From Algoriphagus algorifonticola (GTDB taxonomy: Bacteria; Bacteroidota; Bacteroidia; Cytophagales; Cyclobacteriaceae), in contig NZ_VLOG01000041.1 in NCBI RefSeq assembly GCF_007655305.1, forward strand, positions 31,376-95,375: DNA of 64,000 bases. Direction: 5' to 3'. Made by a program: the position numbers and the translations under genes. Positions within the stretch are counted from its first letter, which is position 1. Every line of letters starts with the position of its first letter. Below the pieces are notes generated by a model. The model saw only the letters and a list, made by a program, of their open reading frames with translations, was not told where the DNA came from and made no database searches. Shown one piece after another: positions 15,419 to 25,768 of the stretch.

Positions 15419-16510
15419 ATGATAAAATTCAAGTTTTTCAAAGCCCTGTTACTGAGCGGGGCTTTTTTTCAATTGGTAACTGGCTTGGTTCAGGCACAGT
15501 CATCATCTCTATATTTTCCACCGATCGATTCTGATGATTGGGAGAAAATTTCCCTTCAGCAAGCAGGTCTTGATCAAGGTGAAATGGGTGAATTTTTGAA
15601 TTGGCTGAGTGAAACAGATACCAGAGCTTTTCTGATTTTAAAAGATGGAAGGATTGTCATAGAAGAGTATTGGGGCAATAAACTGACAGGATTGGGTCAG
15701 ATGGATGCTAACTCTTATTGGTATTGGGCTTCTGCCGGCAAAACTCTTACTGCTACTTTGATCGGAATAGCTGAAGAACAAAAACTAATAAAACTCAAAG
15801 ATAGGTCTCAAAAATACTTGGGGACAGGCTGGACCTCATTAAGTCAAAAACAGGAAAAGAAAATACGTTTGATTCATCACCTTACTATGACTACAGGCTT
15901 GAATGATCAAGTTTCAAATTTAGATGATACTTCTCCTTCCTCTTTCCAGTATTTGGCAGATCCCGGTAAGCGTTGGGCTTATCATAATGCTAGCTATACT
16001 GTTTTGGAAAAGGTGATAAATGAAGCTGCGGGAATGGATATGCAAGAATACTTTCGGATAAATATTGGAGATAAAATTGGGATGAGGGGGTTTTGGCAAA
16101 AAAACGGTCAAAATAATGTTTTCTTTAGTACACCTAGGAGCATGGCAAGATTTGGTCTTTTGCTTTTAGCTGAAGGTAATTGGGATGGAAAGATATTTTG
16201 GAGTAGTAAATATTTCCAAGACATGACCCAATCTTCTCAGCAGATGAACCCCAGTTATGGATACCTAACTTGGCTGAATGGTCAAAAATCATATTTATTA
16301 CCCGGAGGTCAGTCTAGATTACCGGGAAGTTTGATCAAAAGTGCTCCTGATGACATGTATCAGGCAATGGGGAAAAATGGTCAGTTTCTGATGGTTGTTC
16401 CATCAAAAAACTTGGTGATTGTCAGAATGGGTGGGGCCCCAGGCAACCTTCCTGTCCCTTTTTTATTGGCAAGACAAATTTGGGATAGGCTAGGACCTAT
16501 ATTAAAGTAA
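15419..16510 (+). CDS. Exported serine hydrolase of the class C beta-lactamase family
   Basis: 363 residues with a signal peptide ending near VQAQ (24-27). The SxxK motif is SAGK (Ser105, Lys108) and the YxN motif is YHN (188-190). The third motif region is LPGGQSRLPG rather than a clear KTG. Such proteins are mostly esterases or D-amino peptidases rather than antibiotic-resistance enzymes. The gene follows the S10 gene by 13 bases and is probably co-transcribed. Confidence 0.87.
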   Translation: MIKFKFFKALLLSGAFFQLVTGLVQAQSSSLYFPPIDSDDWEKISLQQAGLDQGEMGEFLNWLSETDTRAFLILKDGRIVIEEYWGNKLTGLGQMDANSYWYWASAGKTLTATLIGIAEEQKLIKLKDRSQKYLGTGWTSLSQKQEKKIRLIHHLTMTTGLNDQVSNLDDTSPSSFQYLADPGKRWAYHNASYTVLEKVINEAAGMDMQEYFRINIGDKIGMRGFWQKNGQNNVFFSTPRSMARFGLLLLAEGNWDGKIFWSSKYFQDMTQSSQQMNPSYGYLTWLNGQKSYLLPGGQSRLPGSLIKSAPDDMYQAMGKNGQFLMVVPSKNLVIVRMGGAPGNLPVPFLLARQIWDRLGPILK

Positions 16511-16514
16511 AAGC

Positions 16515-16910
16515 TTAGTCTTTGGAATCGTTTCTTGAAAGTTGATAGTTGATTTTCTCCATGGTTAGTGGTTTTTCGATAAATCCACTAACTACTTCAT
16601 AATCCATAGCCTTTTGCCTATCCTGAAAATCAATGGAGCTGGAAAGGATGACTATTTTATCTTTTCTTTCCGGAAATTTTTCAAGATAAAAATTCAAAAA
16701 CTCCCATCCGTTCATAACGGGCATGTTAATGTCCAAAAAAATCATGATTTGTTGGTCTGTTGGGAGTTCGGCTATTGCAATTAAAGCTTCTTCACCTTCT
16801 AGAAACTGGTAAATGTGCTTTGATAGATCCGTCTTTCCTAACAGCCGTTTATTGATCAGATTGTTTATCGGATCATCGTCCACAAGAAAAATCGCTTCGA
16901 AATGGATCAT
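16515..16910 (-). CDS. Single-domain response regulator
   Basis: 131 residues, CheY-like receiver only. The acidic pocket is DDD at 11-13, the phospho-acceptor is Asp60 (FLDINMPVMNGWE), and the conserved Lys113 is in IEKPL. There is no output domain and no histidine kinase nearby, so its partner is elsewhere. It is convergent with the serine hydrolase, with 4 bases between the stops. Confidence 0.9.
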   Translation of the reverse strand: MIHFEAIFLVDDDPINNLINKRLLGKTDLSKHIYQFLEGEEALIAIAELPTDQQIMIFLDINMPVMNGWEFLNFYLEKFPERKDKIVILSSSIDFQDRQKAMDYEVVSGFIEKPLTMEKINYQLSRNDSKD

Positions 16911-17033
16911 GTTGGCAAAAGTAACTAATCAGGCTGTATATAGCCCAAAATACAATTATTCCTACTGTCAGAAAAAACTTTAGGAGCCTTTTTTCAAAAA
17001 TGATTTTACAGGCACTCAAAATCAGGACAATAA

Positions 17034-17057
17034 AAAAGGAGGCTTCAGCCTCCTTTT
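17034..17057 (-). terminator. Terminator downstream of groEL
   Basis: AAAAGGAGGC (17034-17043) pairs with GCCTCCTTTT (17048-17057) around TTCA. On the minus strand it follows the groEL stop by about 18 bases and runs into TTTTTTATT. Confidence 0.9.
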
Positions 17058-17075
17058 CAATTATTTGGGGTTGAA

Positions 17076-18716
<1,641 letters not shown>

Positions 18717-18740
18717 TTAGTGTTTGTTCTTGTTGAATGA

Positions 18741-19019
18741 TTAAAGGATCGCGAAAATGTCAGATTCTCTCATGATAAGATAATCTGCACCATCTACGTT
18801 GAGTTCAGTTCCGGAATACTTTCCGTACAAAACAGTGTCTCCAACTTTTACAGTCAAGGGCTCATCTTTTTTACCATTGCCAACTGCTACTACGGTTCCT
18901 CTTTGAGGCTTTTCCTTGGCAGTGTCCGGGATGTAAAGACCGGATGCGGTTTTCTCTTCAGCTGCAGCAGGTTCTACTAGAACTCTGTCCGCAAGAGGTT
19001 TGATGTTCACTTTTGACAT
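18741..19019 (-). CDS. groES: Co-chaperonin GroES (Hsp10)
   Basis: 92 residues. It starts [11 protein letters not shown] and has the mobile loop [17 protein letters not shown] (about 26-42) and the roof loop. It caps GroEL. First gene of groESL; its 5' leader of about 40 bases follows a sigma-54-like -24/-12 element. No CIRCE element is visible. Confidence 0.98.
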   Translation of the reverse strand: MSKVNIKPLADRVLVEPAAAEEKTASGLYIPDTAKEKPQRGTVVAVGNGKKDEPLTVKVGDTVLYGKYSGTELNVDGADYLIMRESDIFAIL

Positions 19020-19068
19020 AGTTATGAAATTGTTTAAAGGTTAGATTAAAATTCTATACTCCCTAATG

Positions 19069-19085
19069 AGCGATTCCTGTGCCAA
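19069..19085 (-). promoter_or_regulatory. Sigma-54-like -24/-12 promoter of groESL
   Basis: On the minus strand the sequence is TTGGCACAGGAATCGCT: GG and GC separated by exactly 10 bases, matching TTGGCAC-N5-TTGCT at all but one of the conserved positions. A start about 12 bases downstream would leave a leader of about 40 bases to groES. A dyad CTGACA-N14-TGTCAG (19106-19131) lies just upstream and could bind an activator. A sigma-54 activator is encoded at 22913-24208. Confidence 0.55.
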
Positions 19086-19239
19086 GGGAGTTTTTCATGA
19101 AAAGTCTGACAAATCGGCTACATCCTGTCAGGTAGAGGACTGCCAATTCGAATTTTGAGCTACTTTTTGTCTGCCAAAATTTCCAAAAATGCTGGATAAA
19201 ATGTCAGAATTCTGTAAATTTTGGTAAACCTATGTTGCC

Positions 19240-19357
19240 TATGAAATGCCCATGAGGAAAAATCTCACACAACTTGTCCCGAACTTGTTTCGGGAGAGGG
19301 ATGATTATCCTGGGCATTCCATCTGACCTCTAAAAAACAAATTATAAACAGATGAAA
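19240..19357 (+). repeat. Dispersed repeat, copy 1, ending in a 42-base leader with ATGAAA
   Basis: It shares TATGAAATGCCCATGAGG… and …CACACAACTTGTCCCG with copy 2 (54178-54311). The outer parts GAAATGCCC (19243-19251) and GGGCATTCC (19312-19320) are nearly reverse complements and enclose the hairpin CCCGAACTTGTTTCGGG (19279-19295). The right-hand 42 bases (19316-19357) occur again at 19410-19451 and 54270-54311. From the ATG at 19352 a 16-codon frame (MKSSTTQSDTQRDDYN) ends at 19402. Confidence 0.85.
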
Positions 19358-19409
19358 TCGAGCACGACCCAAAGTGACACACAGAGAGACGATTATAATT
19401 AATGCGAAG

Positions 19410-19451
19410 ATTCCATCTGACCTCTAAAAAACAAATTATAAACAGATGAAA
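19410..19451 (+). repeat. Second copy of the 42-base leader, containing the start codon of the next gene
   Basis: Identical over 42 bases to 19316-19357, and one mismatch from 54270-54311. It begins ATTCCATCTGACC, has an A-rich middle and ends CAGATGAAA; the ATG is the start codon of the gene at 19446. CATCTG near the left end and CAGATG at the right end are reverse complements. The A-rich segment directly before ATG is what Bacteroidota favour for translation starts. Confidence 0.85.
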
Positions 19452-20156
19452 ACATTGTCGAAAAACTGGATGACAGAAGGGCTGATTGATTTCGAGTATA
19501 AGAAGTATCAATTGTTAGCCTATTTGCAGGAAACAGAAAAGCAGTTTAAAGCGGTTCGCCTGTATCCGCATCTAGGGGAGTTGATTGAGCATCATCGAAA
19601 CCTCAATGAGTTTAAATCCGGGAAAAAGTCTATCTCTGACTTCTTTCCCAAGGCTCTTTCACATGTGGATTTGAAGCAAGTTAAACTTCACTACAAGGAC
19701 CTGGAAAAAGAAGATCAGGTGCTGCAGGAGGTTAACCAAATTGCGGATTTCGCATTGCCCAGCATTGAGAAAAAAATCGTGGAAGGAAGAAATATCTATG
19801 ATTATGTAGAGGATCAAGTGGAGTTTGAACCAGTAGGAATTCAGCCGATTTACAACAGGGAAGGCTTTGTTTTTCTGACAAGAGAGAAAGACTCTGATGT
19901 CTATGCATACAGGTATAAATCCAGTTTGCTCCAACTTGCAGGAGAAAAATTCCGAAGTATCAGCTTATGGCTTTTGGGTGTTTTTCAGAAAACCCTTGTC
20001 AAGACATTGGAAATGCTCAAACTTGAATTAATCCGGGAGGTAAAAGAATTGCCCAATCCAGCTACTTGGAGAATGCACTCCCACCAGGCTTTTCCCATTG
20101 ATGAAACGTTGATACCTATCAGTAAAAGGCTATTGCTTCAAAAAGTCAATTCATAA
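19446..20156 (+). CDS. Conserved-looking cytoplasmic protein of unknown function
   Basis: 236 residues, mostly helical and charged, with no signal peptide or membrane helix. Examples are YQLLAYLQETEKQFKAVRLYPHLGELIEHHRNL near the start and FVFLTREKDSDVYAYRYKSSLL in the middle. I do not recognise a named family. Its start codon lies inside the 42-base repeat, as does that of the ATP-grasp gene at 54306. It converges with the sterol-desaturase gene. Confidence 0.75.
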   Translation: MKTLSKNWMTEGLIDFEYKKYQLLAYLQETEKQFKAVRLYPHLGELIEHHRNLNEFKSGKKSISDFFPKALSHVDLKQVKLHYKDLEKEDQVLQEVNQIADFALPSIEKKIVEGRNIYDYVEDQVEFEPVGIQPIYNREGFVFLTREKDSDVYAYRYKSSLLQLAGEKFRSISLWLLGVFQKTLVKTLEMLKLELIREVKELPNPATWRMHSHQAFPIDETLIPISKRLLLQKVNS

Positions 20157-20180
20157 AAAAAGGAGGCCTAACTGGCCTCC
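20155..20180 (-). terminator. Terminator of the sterol-desaturase-like gene, overlapping its stop
   Basis: GGAGGCC (20162-20168) and GGCCTCC (20174-20180) form a 7-base stem around TAACT; on the minus strand a run of seven T follows (20155-20161). The stop codon lies in the loop, and the element also ends the convergent gene at 20156. Confidence 0.85.
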
Positions 20181-21097
20181 ACTAATTCTTCTTTTTTGTC
20201 TATTTTCTTTTCCACGGGAACCAACTTTTTCTCCCTATTGGCAATTACCTCAGCGCCAGGCTTGTCAAATAATATTCTCCAGGCTTCTTTAAAGCTTTGA
20301 GCTTTTCTTAAGTCTGAGAAAATATCTCTCCATTCATGAAATACTAAATAAATGGGATTGTAAGAAGTTACCGGCTTGGTAATTCCATAATTAGGTCTTT
20401 CGCCTTCCGGCATGAAAGTGCCAAACATTCTGTCCCAAATAATGAAGGTTGAACCGTAGTTTTTATCCAAATAATGCTCGTCACTGGCGTGGTGAACTCG
20501 GTGATGGGAAGGAGTGGTGAAAATGAATTCAATTACCGGGTGAAGTTTTTTGATGTATTCTGTATGGATCCAGAACTGATAGAGAACGGCTATCTGGTGG
20601 CAAATGAAGAATACAAATGGATCAAAACCCATGAACATCACAGGGAAAAAGAAAATGATTTTAATATGCTGTGTCCATCCCAAACGGAAGGAAACGGATA
20701 AGTTATACTTGGATGAATTGTGATGGGTAATATGTGTGGCCCACCAGAATCTCTGCTCATGCGCAACTCTATGCGCCCAATACCTGGCAAAGTCAATTGC
20801 GATAAAGCAAAGGATAAAAGACCACCAAGTCGCTGGGATTTTGAAAGGGGAGATGTTGTAGAAGAACAAAGCAGAACCAAAAGTGGCCAATTTTATCATT
20901 GCGCTGATGCCCACATTTACAAAACCAATAGTGGCTGCCGCAAAGAAATCTTTGGCATCGTATGAATCTTTCTTTTGATACCAGCTAATTCCCCATTCTA
21001 AGAATACCAGAAAAAACATGATCGGAGCCGCCCATAAAATGAGATTAGGCCAGCTTTCTAGATTAAGATCCTCCACTCGGAGTGTTTGATTATTCAT
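20168..21097 (-). CDS. Sterol desaturase / fatty acid hydroxylase family membrane protein
   Basis: 309 residues, with four to six hydrophobic segments. The diiron histidine clusters of the family are present: HRVAHEQRFWWATHITHH, then H in WIHTEYI, and PSHHRVHHASD. Such enzymes hydroxylate or desaturate lipids using O2 and two iron ions in the membrane. Bacteroidota copies are usually of unknown substrate (carotenoid or fatty acid derivatives are possible). It ends in a charged tail (EKKLVPVEKKIDKKEEL). Confidence 0.88.
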   Translation of the reverse strand: MNNQTLRVEDLNLESWPNLILWAAPIMFFLVFLEWGISWYQKKDSYDAKDFFAAATIGFVNVGISAMIKLATFGSALFFYNISPFKIPATWWSFILCFIAIDFARYWAHRVAHEQRFWWATHITHHNSSKYNLSVSFRLGWTQHIKIIFFFPVMFMGFDPFVFFICHQIAVLYQFWIHTEYIKKLHPVIEFIFTTPSHHRVHHASDEHYLDKNYGSTFIIWDRMFGTFMPEGERPNYGITKPVTSYNPIYLVFHEWRDIFSDLRKAQSFKEAWRILFDKPGAEVIANREKKLVPVEKKIDKKEELVEAS

Positions 21098-21180
21098 AAA
21101 GGATAATTTGGTTGAAGCAGCAGATTTAAAGAACGGTGATTAGCTATCCGCTGAAAAAACGCTTATCTACTAAATTAAAT

Positions 21181-21208
21181 AAAAAAGTCCGCCTTGTAAA
21201 GGCGGACT
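21181..21208 (-). terminator. Terminator after secG
   Basis: AGTCCGCC (21186-21193) pairs with GGCGGACT (21201-21208); on the minus strand it is followed by TTTTTT. It lies 34 bases beyond the secG stop and closes the miaB-to-secG run. Confidence 0.9.
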
Positions 21209-21241
21209 CTAAATATATTCTTAAATGGTCTTAATTTTCCA

Positions 21242-21601
21242 TTATTGGTTGGAACTGCTGTCCGGAGTGGTAGTCTCTGCTGGAAGAACGCTTTCACCCT
21301 CGGTATCTCCAAATGCCGGAGCAACTACTTGCTGCTTTGCACTTTCAATATTTGGTGATGCAAACTGATTTGGCTGGCTTCCAGTATAGAAAGCTGAAGA
21401 TGCCAAGGAAAGAACCAAAATTGCCATTGCCAATACCCAAGTGGCTTTTTCAAGTACATTTCCTGTACGAGTTACACCCATGATTTGGGAAGCACTTCCA
21501 CCGAAAGCTGCCCCAACTCCACCTTTAGAATTTTGTCCTAAAATCACAAGGATCAAAAGAACAGCTAAGATTAGGATAATGGTGATTAATAAGGTAAACA
21601 T
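21242..21601 (-). CDS. secG: Preprotein translocase subunit SecG
   Basis: 119 residues. Two membrane helices (about 3-22 and 53-71) flank the conserved cytoplasmic loop GQNSKGGVGAAFGGSASQIMGVTRTGNVLEKATW. The C-terminal tail is Ser/Thr/Gln-rich. SecG assists SecYE during export. Last gene of a minus-strand run with a TPR-like protein, lptE, a sigma-54 activator and miaB, spaced by 10-30 bases or overlapping. Confidence 0.95.
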   Translation of the reverse strand: MFTLLITIILILAVLLILVILGQNSKGGVGAAFGGSASQIMGVTRTGNVLEKATWVLAMAILVLSLASSAFYTGSQPNQFASPNIESAKQQVVAPAFGDTEGESVLPAETTTPDSSSNQ

Positions 21602-21611
21602 ATGTTTTTAA

Positions 21612-22358
21612 TTAAGATTTTTTCAGATTTTCAATCAAGTCCGCAAAGTAAGCCCTTTTATCCGGAAACTTCAAACTCAATTTCTTATAAATTTCAATGG
21701 CTTTTGCCTGTTTATCTTGCTTTACCAAGAGTTTGGCAAAAGATTCTGAAATCAGATTGTCATTAATTTTAGTGCTTTCTGCAGCAAGGTTTTCTGTATT
21801 TTGATTGGCCTCGATTTCTTTAATGGTAGCCAGCTTGATATCCTTTTTGCTGAACGCCTTGATCAGGTCAATTTGTTCCTGCTTTTTGGAATCGAGAATT
21901 TGCTTCTTCTCTTTCTTTTTGATCGTTTCGATCAAATCTTCTCCCGCTCCCGGTCTTTTTACTCGCTTTTTAGGCTTTTCAGGGCTTTTTGGCTTCTCAG
22001 GTTGGGGGACAGTACCTTTCAATTGATCACCCAATGCTTTTAAAGACTGGGTTCTGCTCGCTTGATCAGGTTTTTCAGGCTGGTCTTCCGGAAGAAGATC
22101 GTCTTTTCTGGAGCCTATATCGTTTGCACTTATTTTTTGCTCTATTAGTTTTTTCAACCAAATCCTATCCGGACTGGTGATTGCAGCCATTCCCAAAGCG
22201 CTGGATTTGGATTTCTTTTGAAATTCATACCTGGCTATCAAAACATGAGGGATTTGAAAATAAGGAAAGTTTTCCTGCACCTTCTTCAATTGGAGGATAT
22301 CACTCTTCTCCAAGGAGTCGGCTTTTTGGATTATTTCTTGAAATTGGCTGGCGTTCAC
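21612..22358 (-). CDS. Helical repeat protein between lptE and secG, unknown function
   Basis: 248 residues. The N-terminal helices (LQLKKVQENFPYFQIPHVLIARYEFQKKS) are followed by a long basic, Pro/Lys-rich linker (PEKPKSPEKPKKRVKRPG). The C-terminus FAKLLVKQDKQAKAIEIYKKLSLKFPDKRAYFADLIENL looks like a TPR unit. There is no signal peptide. The gene order lptE - this gene - secG suggests an envelope-biogenesis link; no function is known to me. Confidence 0.75.
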   Translation of the reverse strand: MNASQFQEIIQKADSLEKSDILQLKKVQENFPYFQIPHVLIARYEFQKKSKSSALGMAAITSPDRIWLKKLIEQKISANDIGSRKDDLLPEDQPEKPDQASRTQSLKALGDQLKGTVPQPEKPKSPEKPKKRVKRPGAGEDLIETIKKKEKKQILDSKKQEQIDLIKAFSKKDIKLATIKEIEANQNTENLAAESTKINDNLISESFAKLLVKQDKQAKAIEIYKKLSLKFPDKRAYFADLIENLKKS

Positions 22359-22389
22359 TTTCTGGCTTTTGGGTGAAAATATAGAAAAT

Positions 22390-22929
22390 TTACCAATTTG
22401 CTACAGTTGCAGTGAATACATCCTGTATGATGTTTTTGAAAATTTCCTCGATTAACTGACTTTCTACATCCAATAGGGTAGTAGTTCTCGGGTCATAATC
22501 CTGAAAAAAGGAAAAACTTCTTTTGAGGTTTTCCTCTTCATTGGTCAAGTTGATATAATCTACTTCCACAGCAATGGTTAATCGCATTTGCCCCGCTCTA
22601 TCTGGTAGATTTGGGTTGCCACTCGAAACAGCCGATTGTGGCGTCAAGGTGTAGCGCTTAATTGCACCGGAAAACTGAAGATCTCCATTGCTCCTTACTA
22701 ATTCCAGTTGGGTATTTCTCTGATAATATTCTTTCAGACTTTCTGTAAATAGCTGCTCCATATTTGCCGGACCACCACCAGAATCATTGAAAAAATTATC
22801 AACAGAGAATGTCTTCACCAATTCATAATTAATGTTGGTTCCGGTAAAACTGTATTTGACCGAGCAGCTTTGGAATAATAGAAAAATCAATCCTAGTACT
22901 AGGCCAAGATTCTTATTGATCAATTTCAT
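22390..22929 (-). CDS. lptE: LPS-assembly lipoprotein LptE-like
   Basis: 179 residues from the ATG at 22929. The signal peptide has lipobox FQSC (Cys about 22). SVKYSFTGTNI is followed by the two-layer alpha/beta fold typical of Bacteroidota LptE: FFNDSGGGPANMEQLFTESLKEYYQRNTQLELV, DLQFSGAIKRYTLTP, and EVDYINLTNEEENL. It partners LptD in placing LPS in the outer membrane. The start overlaps the 3' end of the sigma-54 activator gene by 17 bases. A longer frame to 22986 would lie wholly inside the activator gene. Confidence 0.88.
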   Translation of the reverse strand: MKLINKNLGLVLGLIFLLFQSCSVKYSFTGTNINYELVKTFSVDNFFNDSGGGPANMEQLFTESLKEYYQRNTQLELVRSNGDLQFSGAIKRYTLTPQSAVSSGNPNLPDRAGQMRLTIAVEVDYINLTNEEENLKRSFSFFQDYDPRTTTLLDVESQLIEEIFKNIIQDVFTATVANW

Positions 22930-24208
22930 ATTGCTTGATTTTTCTGTAAAGGGTCCTTTCAGATATTCCCAAATCGCTTGCCGCATACTTTCTTTTATTG
23001 TTATGCTTTCTTAACGCCCGAAGAATCATTTCCTTTTCCTTTTTCTCCAAAGAAAGTGAATTGTCATCTTCTTCGTGAATGATATCTTCAATTGCTTCTT
23101 CCTCGTATTCATCGGTATCTACAGAAGAAGGCTTCTGAGATTCTAGTACCAGAGGAACATTGTAATTGGGACTGTTGTCGCTTTTGTTTTCAGCAGGAGC
23201 TAAATTGCTCTCCATATCCTCAAATAGTCCGCTGTGTTTTTGAATTATACTTTGGTTTAAACCACCGCTTTGATAAGACTCTAATACCAATTTTTTGAGC
23301 TCATTCATGTCCTTTTTCATATCAAAAAGAACCTTGTACAGAATATCTCTTTCTGAAAAGTCCATCCCTTCGCTTTTGCCCTGATTATTTGGGAGGGTCA
23401 TTGGGAGGCGGGAATTTTCTGCTGGTAAATACCTGGATAAAGTTTCTGCATCTACCTCTCTTTGCTCTTCCAAGAGAGAAATTTGTTCAGCAATATTTTT
23501 CAACTGCCTGATATTTCCAGGGAAAGGATAGCGCATCAATAAGGTTTGTGCCTGCTCGTCCAGAGAAATAGGCTTAACATGGTATTTTTCAGAAAAGTCA
23601 GAGGTGAATTTTCTAAAAAGTAAAACCACGTCCTCGCCACGCTCTCTCAAAGGGGGGACATAAATTGGAACTGTATTTAACCTGTAGTAAAGGTCTTCCC
23701 GGAATTTTCCTTTTTCTACTGCCTTTAATAAATTGACATTGGTGGCAGTGATGACGCGGACATTCGTCTTCTGAACTTTGGAAGAACCCACTTTAATGAA
23801 TTCTCCATTTTCTAAAACCCGAAGTAATCTCGCCTGTGTTCCCAATGGCATTTCTCCGATTTCATCCAAGAAAATAGATCCTCCGTCTGTTACCTCGAAA
23901 TAGCCTTTTCTAGCTTCATGAGCTCCGGTAAATGATCCTTTTTCATGACCAAATAATTCAGAATCAATAGTTCCTTCCGGAATCGCTCCGCAGTTGATCG
24001 CGATAAACTTTCCATGCTTTCTGGTAGAAATGGAATGGATGATTTTTGAAAAACTCTCCTTACCGCTCCCACTTTCTCCGGTAATCAAGACCGTCATATC
24101 TGTAGGGGCAGCCTGCATTGCTACTTGAATGGCATGGTTCAGTAGGGGACTATTACCAATGATTCCAAACCGGAGTTTGACGCTATGTATCTCTTGGGCT
24201 GTGATCAT
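22913..24208 (-). CDS. Sigma-54-dependent transcriptional activator, AAA+ and Fis domains, no receiver
   Basis: 431 residues. The AAA+ domain starts almost at once: Walker A GESGSGKE (44-51), the sigma-54 contact loop GSFTGA (91-96; GAFTGA in most), Walker B IFLDEIG (112-118), and R-finger region [17 protein letters not shown]. About 110 residues of acidic linker lead to a C-terminal Fis-type helix-turn-helix ([37 protein letters not shown]). There is no sensory domain, so control is probably by level or a partner. It overlaps miaB by 4 bases. Its targets may include sigma-54-like sites at 19069 and 45027. Confidence 0.93.
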   Translation of the reverse strand: MITAQEIHSVKLRFGIIGNSPLLNHAIQVAMQAAPTDMTVLITGESGSGKESFSKIIHSISTRKHGKFIAINCGAIPEGTIDSELFGHEKGSFTGAHEARKGYFEVTDGGSIFLDEIGEMPLGTQARLLRVLENGEFIKVGSSKVQKTNVRVITATNVNLLKAVEKGKFREDLYYRLNTVPIYVPPLRERGEDVVLLFRKFTSDFSEKYHVKPISLDEQAQTLLMRYPFPGNIRQLKNIAEQISLLEEQREVDAETLSRYLPAENSRLPMTLPNNQGKSEGMDFSERDILYKVLFDMKKDMNELKKLVLESYQSGGLNQSIIQKHSGLFEDMESNLAPAENKSDNSPNYNVPLVLESQKPSSVDTDEYEEEAIEDIIHEEDDNSLSLEKKEKEMILRALRKHNNKRKYAASDLGISERTLYRKIKQYEIDQ

Positions 24209-25683
24209 GCAAAGCTTGGATTTACTTCCAAAACTTCTCCAAACAGTGTTGCAGGCGAGCAGTCTGTAATTTTTACTTTGACATAGTCACCCATTTTCAA
24301 TCCTGAAGCTGGCACAATGACTACCTTATTTGCGGAATTTCTTCCCTTTAGCTCATCCTGAGACTTTTTGGAAGTTCCTTCTATCAAAATGATTTGTTCT
24401 TTCCCTAAATCCAGCTTGTTTCTTTCAAATGAAATCTGACTTTGCTTAGAAATGATTTCTGCCAACCTTCTTTTCTTGACATCCAAAGGAATGTCATCTT
24501 CATATTTCTTGGCTGCTAGAGTTCCCGGTCTCTCAGAATAATAGAACATGTAGGAAAAGTCATATTTCACAATATCCATCATGGTCAGGGTATCCTGATG
24601 CTCTTCTTCAGTTTCGGTACAGAAACCTGCGATCATATCAGAAGATATGCCACACTCTTCACCAAGGATTTCACGGATAGCCTGCACTCTATTCAAATAC
24701 CATTCTCTATCGTAGGTTCTGTTCATAAGTTCAAGAACCCGGCTGTTTCCTGATTGAACAGGCAAGTGAATGTATTTACAGATATTGTCGTACTTTTTAA
24801 TGGTATACAACACCTCATCAGTAATATCCTTAGGGTGGGAGGTAGAAAATCTTACTCTCAAAAGAGGACTCACTTTGGCGACCATCTCCAACAAATTAGC
24901 AAAATTGACCACTTCTGTGACATCACCTTCTTTTTTATTGAGACGCGCTTTGTTATTTTCTTCAGGAGACCATTTGTAAGAGTCCACATTTTGACCTAAA
25001 AGTGTGACTTCTTTATAACCCTTATTAAATAGATCCTGAGCTTCTGCAACAATAGAATGTGGATCCCTGCTTCTTTCTCTTCCACGAGTAAATGGAACCA
25101 CACAAAAGGAACACATGTTGTCACAACCTCTCATGATAGAGATGAAGGCCGTCACTCCGTTGGAATTTAACCTTACTGGAGCAATATCCGCATAGGTTTC
25201 TTCCCTGGATAAAAAGGTATTTACCCCTTTTCTTCCATCCTCAGCAGCATTGACCAAGTTAGGCAGGTCCCGGTAAGCATCCGGACCGACAACTACGTCT
25301 ACTATTTTTTCTTCCTCAAGTAATTTATCCTTCAGACGCTCAGCCATACAGCCTAAGACGCCAATAGTCATCTCAGGCTTATGCTTTTTTACAGCATTGA
25401 AGTGATTCAATCTGTTTCGGACTGTTTGCTCGGCTTTTTCACGGATAGAGCAGGTATTCAAAAAGACCACATCAGCCTGCTGAAAATCCGAAGTTGTATC
25501 GTATCCATTCTCTTTCATGATGGAAGCCACGATTTCTGAGTCAGAAAAATTCATCTGACAGCCATAGCTCTCAATGTAGATTTTCTTGGATTTACCGGTA
25601 TTTTCCTCAACGGTGGTTTTATAATCGACTGCTTGCGCCTCTTCTCCAGTGATAATGTCGATATCTTTGATCAGTTGGTCCAT
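24205..25683 (-). CDS. miaB: tRNA-2-methylthio-N6-dimethylallyladenosine synthase MiaB
   Basis: 492 residues. The UPF0004 domain has cysteines in [16 protein letters not shown] and [10 protein letters not shown]. The radical-SAM cluster is [22 protein letters not shown], and a C-terminal TRAM domain follows. It adds the methylthio group to ms2i6A37 in tRNAs reading UNN codons, using two iron-sulfur clusters. First gene of the run down to secG; the 4-base overlap with the sigma-54 activator gene shows coupling. Confidence 0.96.
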   Translation of the reverse strand: MDQLIKDIDIITGEEAQAVDYKTTVEENTGKSKKIYIESYGCQMNFSDSEIVASIMKENGYDTTSDFQQADVVFLNTCSIREKAEQTVRNRLNHFNAVKKHKPEMTIGVLGCMAERLKDKLLEEEKIVDVVVGPDAYRDLPNLVNAAEDGRKGVNTFLSREETYADIAPVRLNSNGVTAFISIMRGCDNMCSFCVVPFTRGRERSRDPHSIVAEAQDLFNKGYKEVTLLGQNVDSYKWSPEENNKARLNKKEGDVTEVVNFANLLEMVAKVSPLLRVRFSTSHPKDITDEVLYTIKKYDNICKYIHLPVQSGNSRVLELMNRTYDREWYLNRVQAIREILGEECGISSDMIAGFCTETEEEHQDTLTMMDIVKYDFSYMFYYSERPGTLAAKKYEDDIPLDVKKRRLAEIISKQSQISFERNKLDLGKEQIILIEGTSKKSQDELKGRNSANKVVIVPASGLKMGDYVKVKITDCSPATLFGEVLEVNPSFA

Positions 25684-25768
25684 GTAGTATTTTGAATCTT
25701 AAGGGATGCGAAATTAACAAAAAGCGGACAAAATGGCAGATTTCTTAACGATATTTATTCATAAGTGT

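Noticed and set aside
19305..19511. Minus-strand frame shared between the two dispersed-repeat copies (also 54177-54590)
   Set aside because: The shared peptide comes only from the 42-base repeat; the rest is antisense to different genes.
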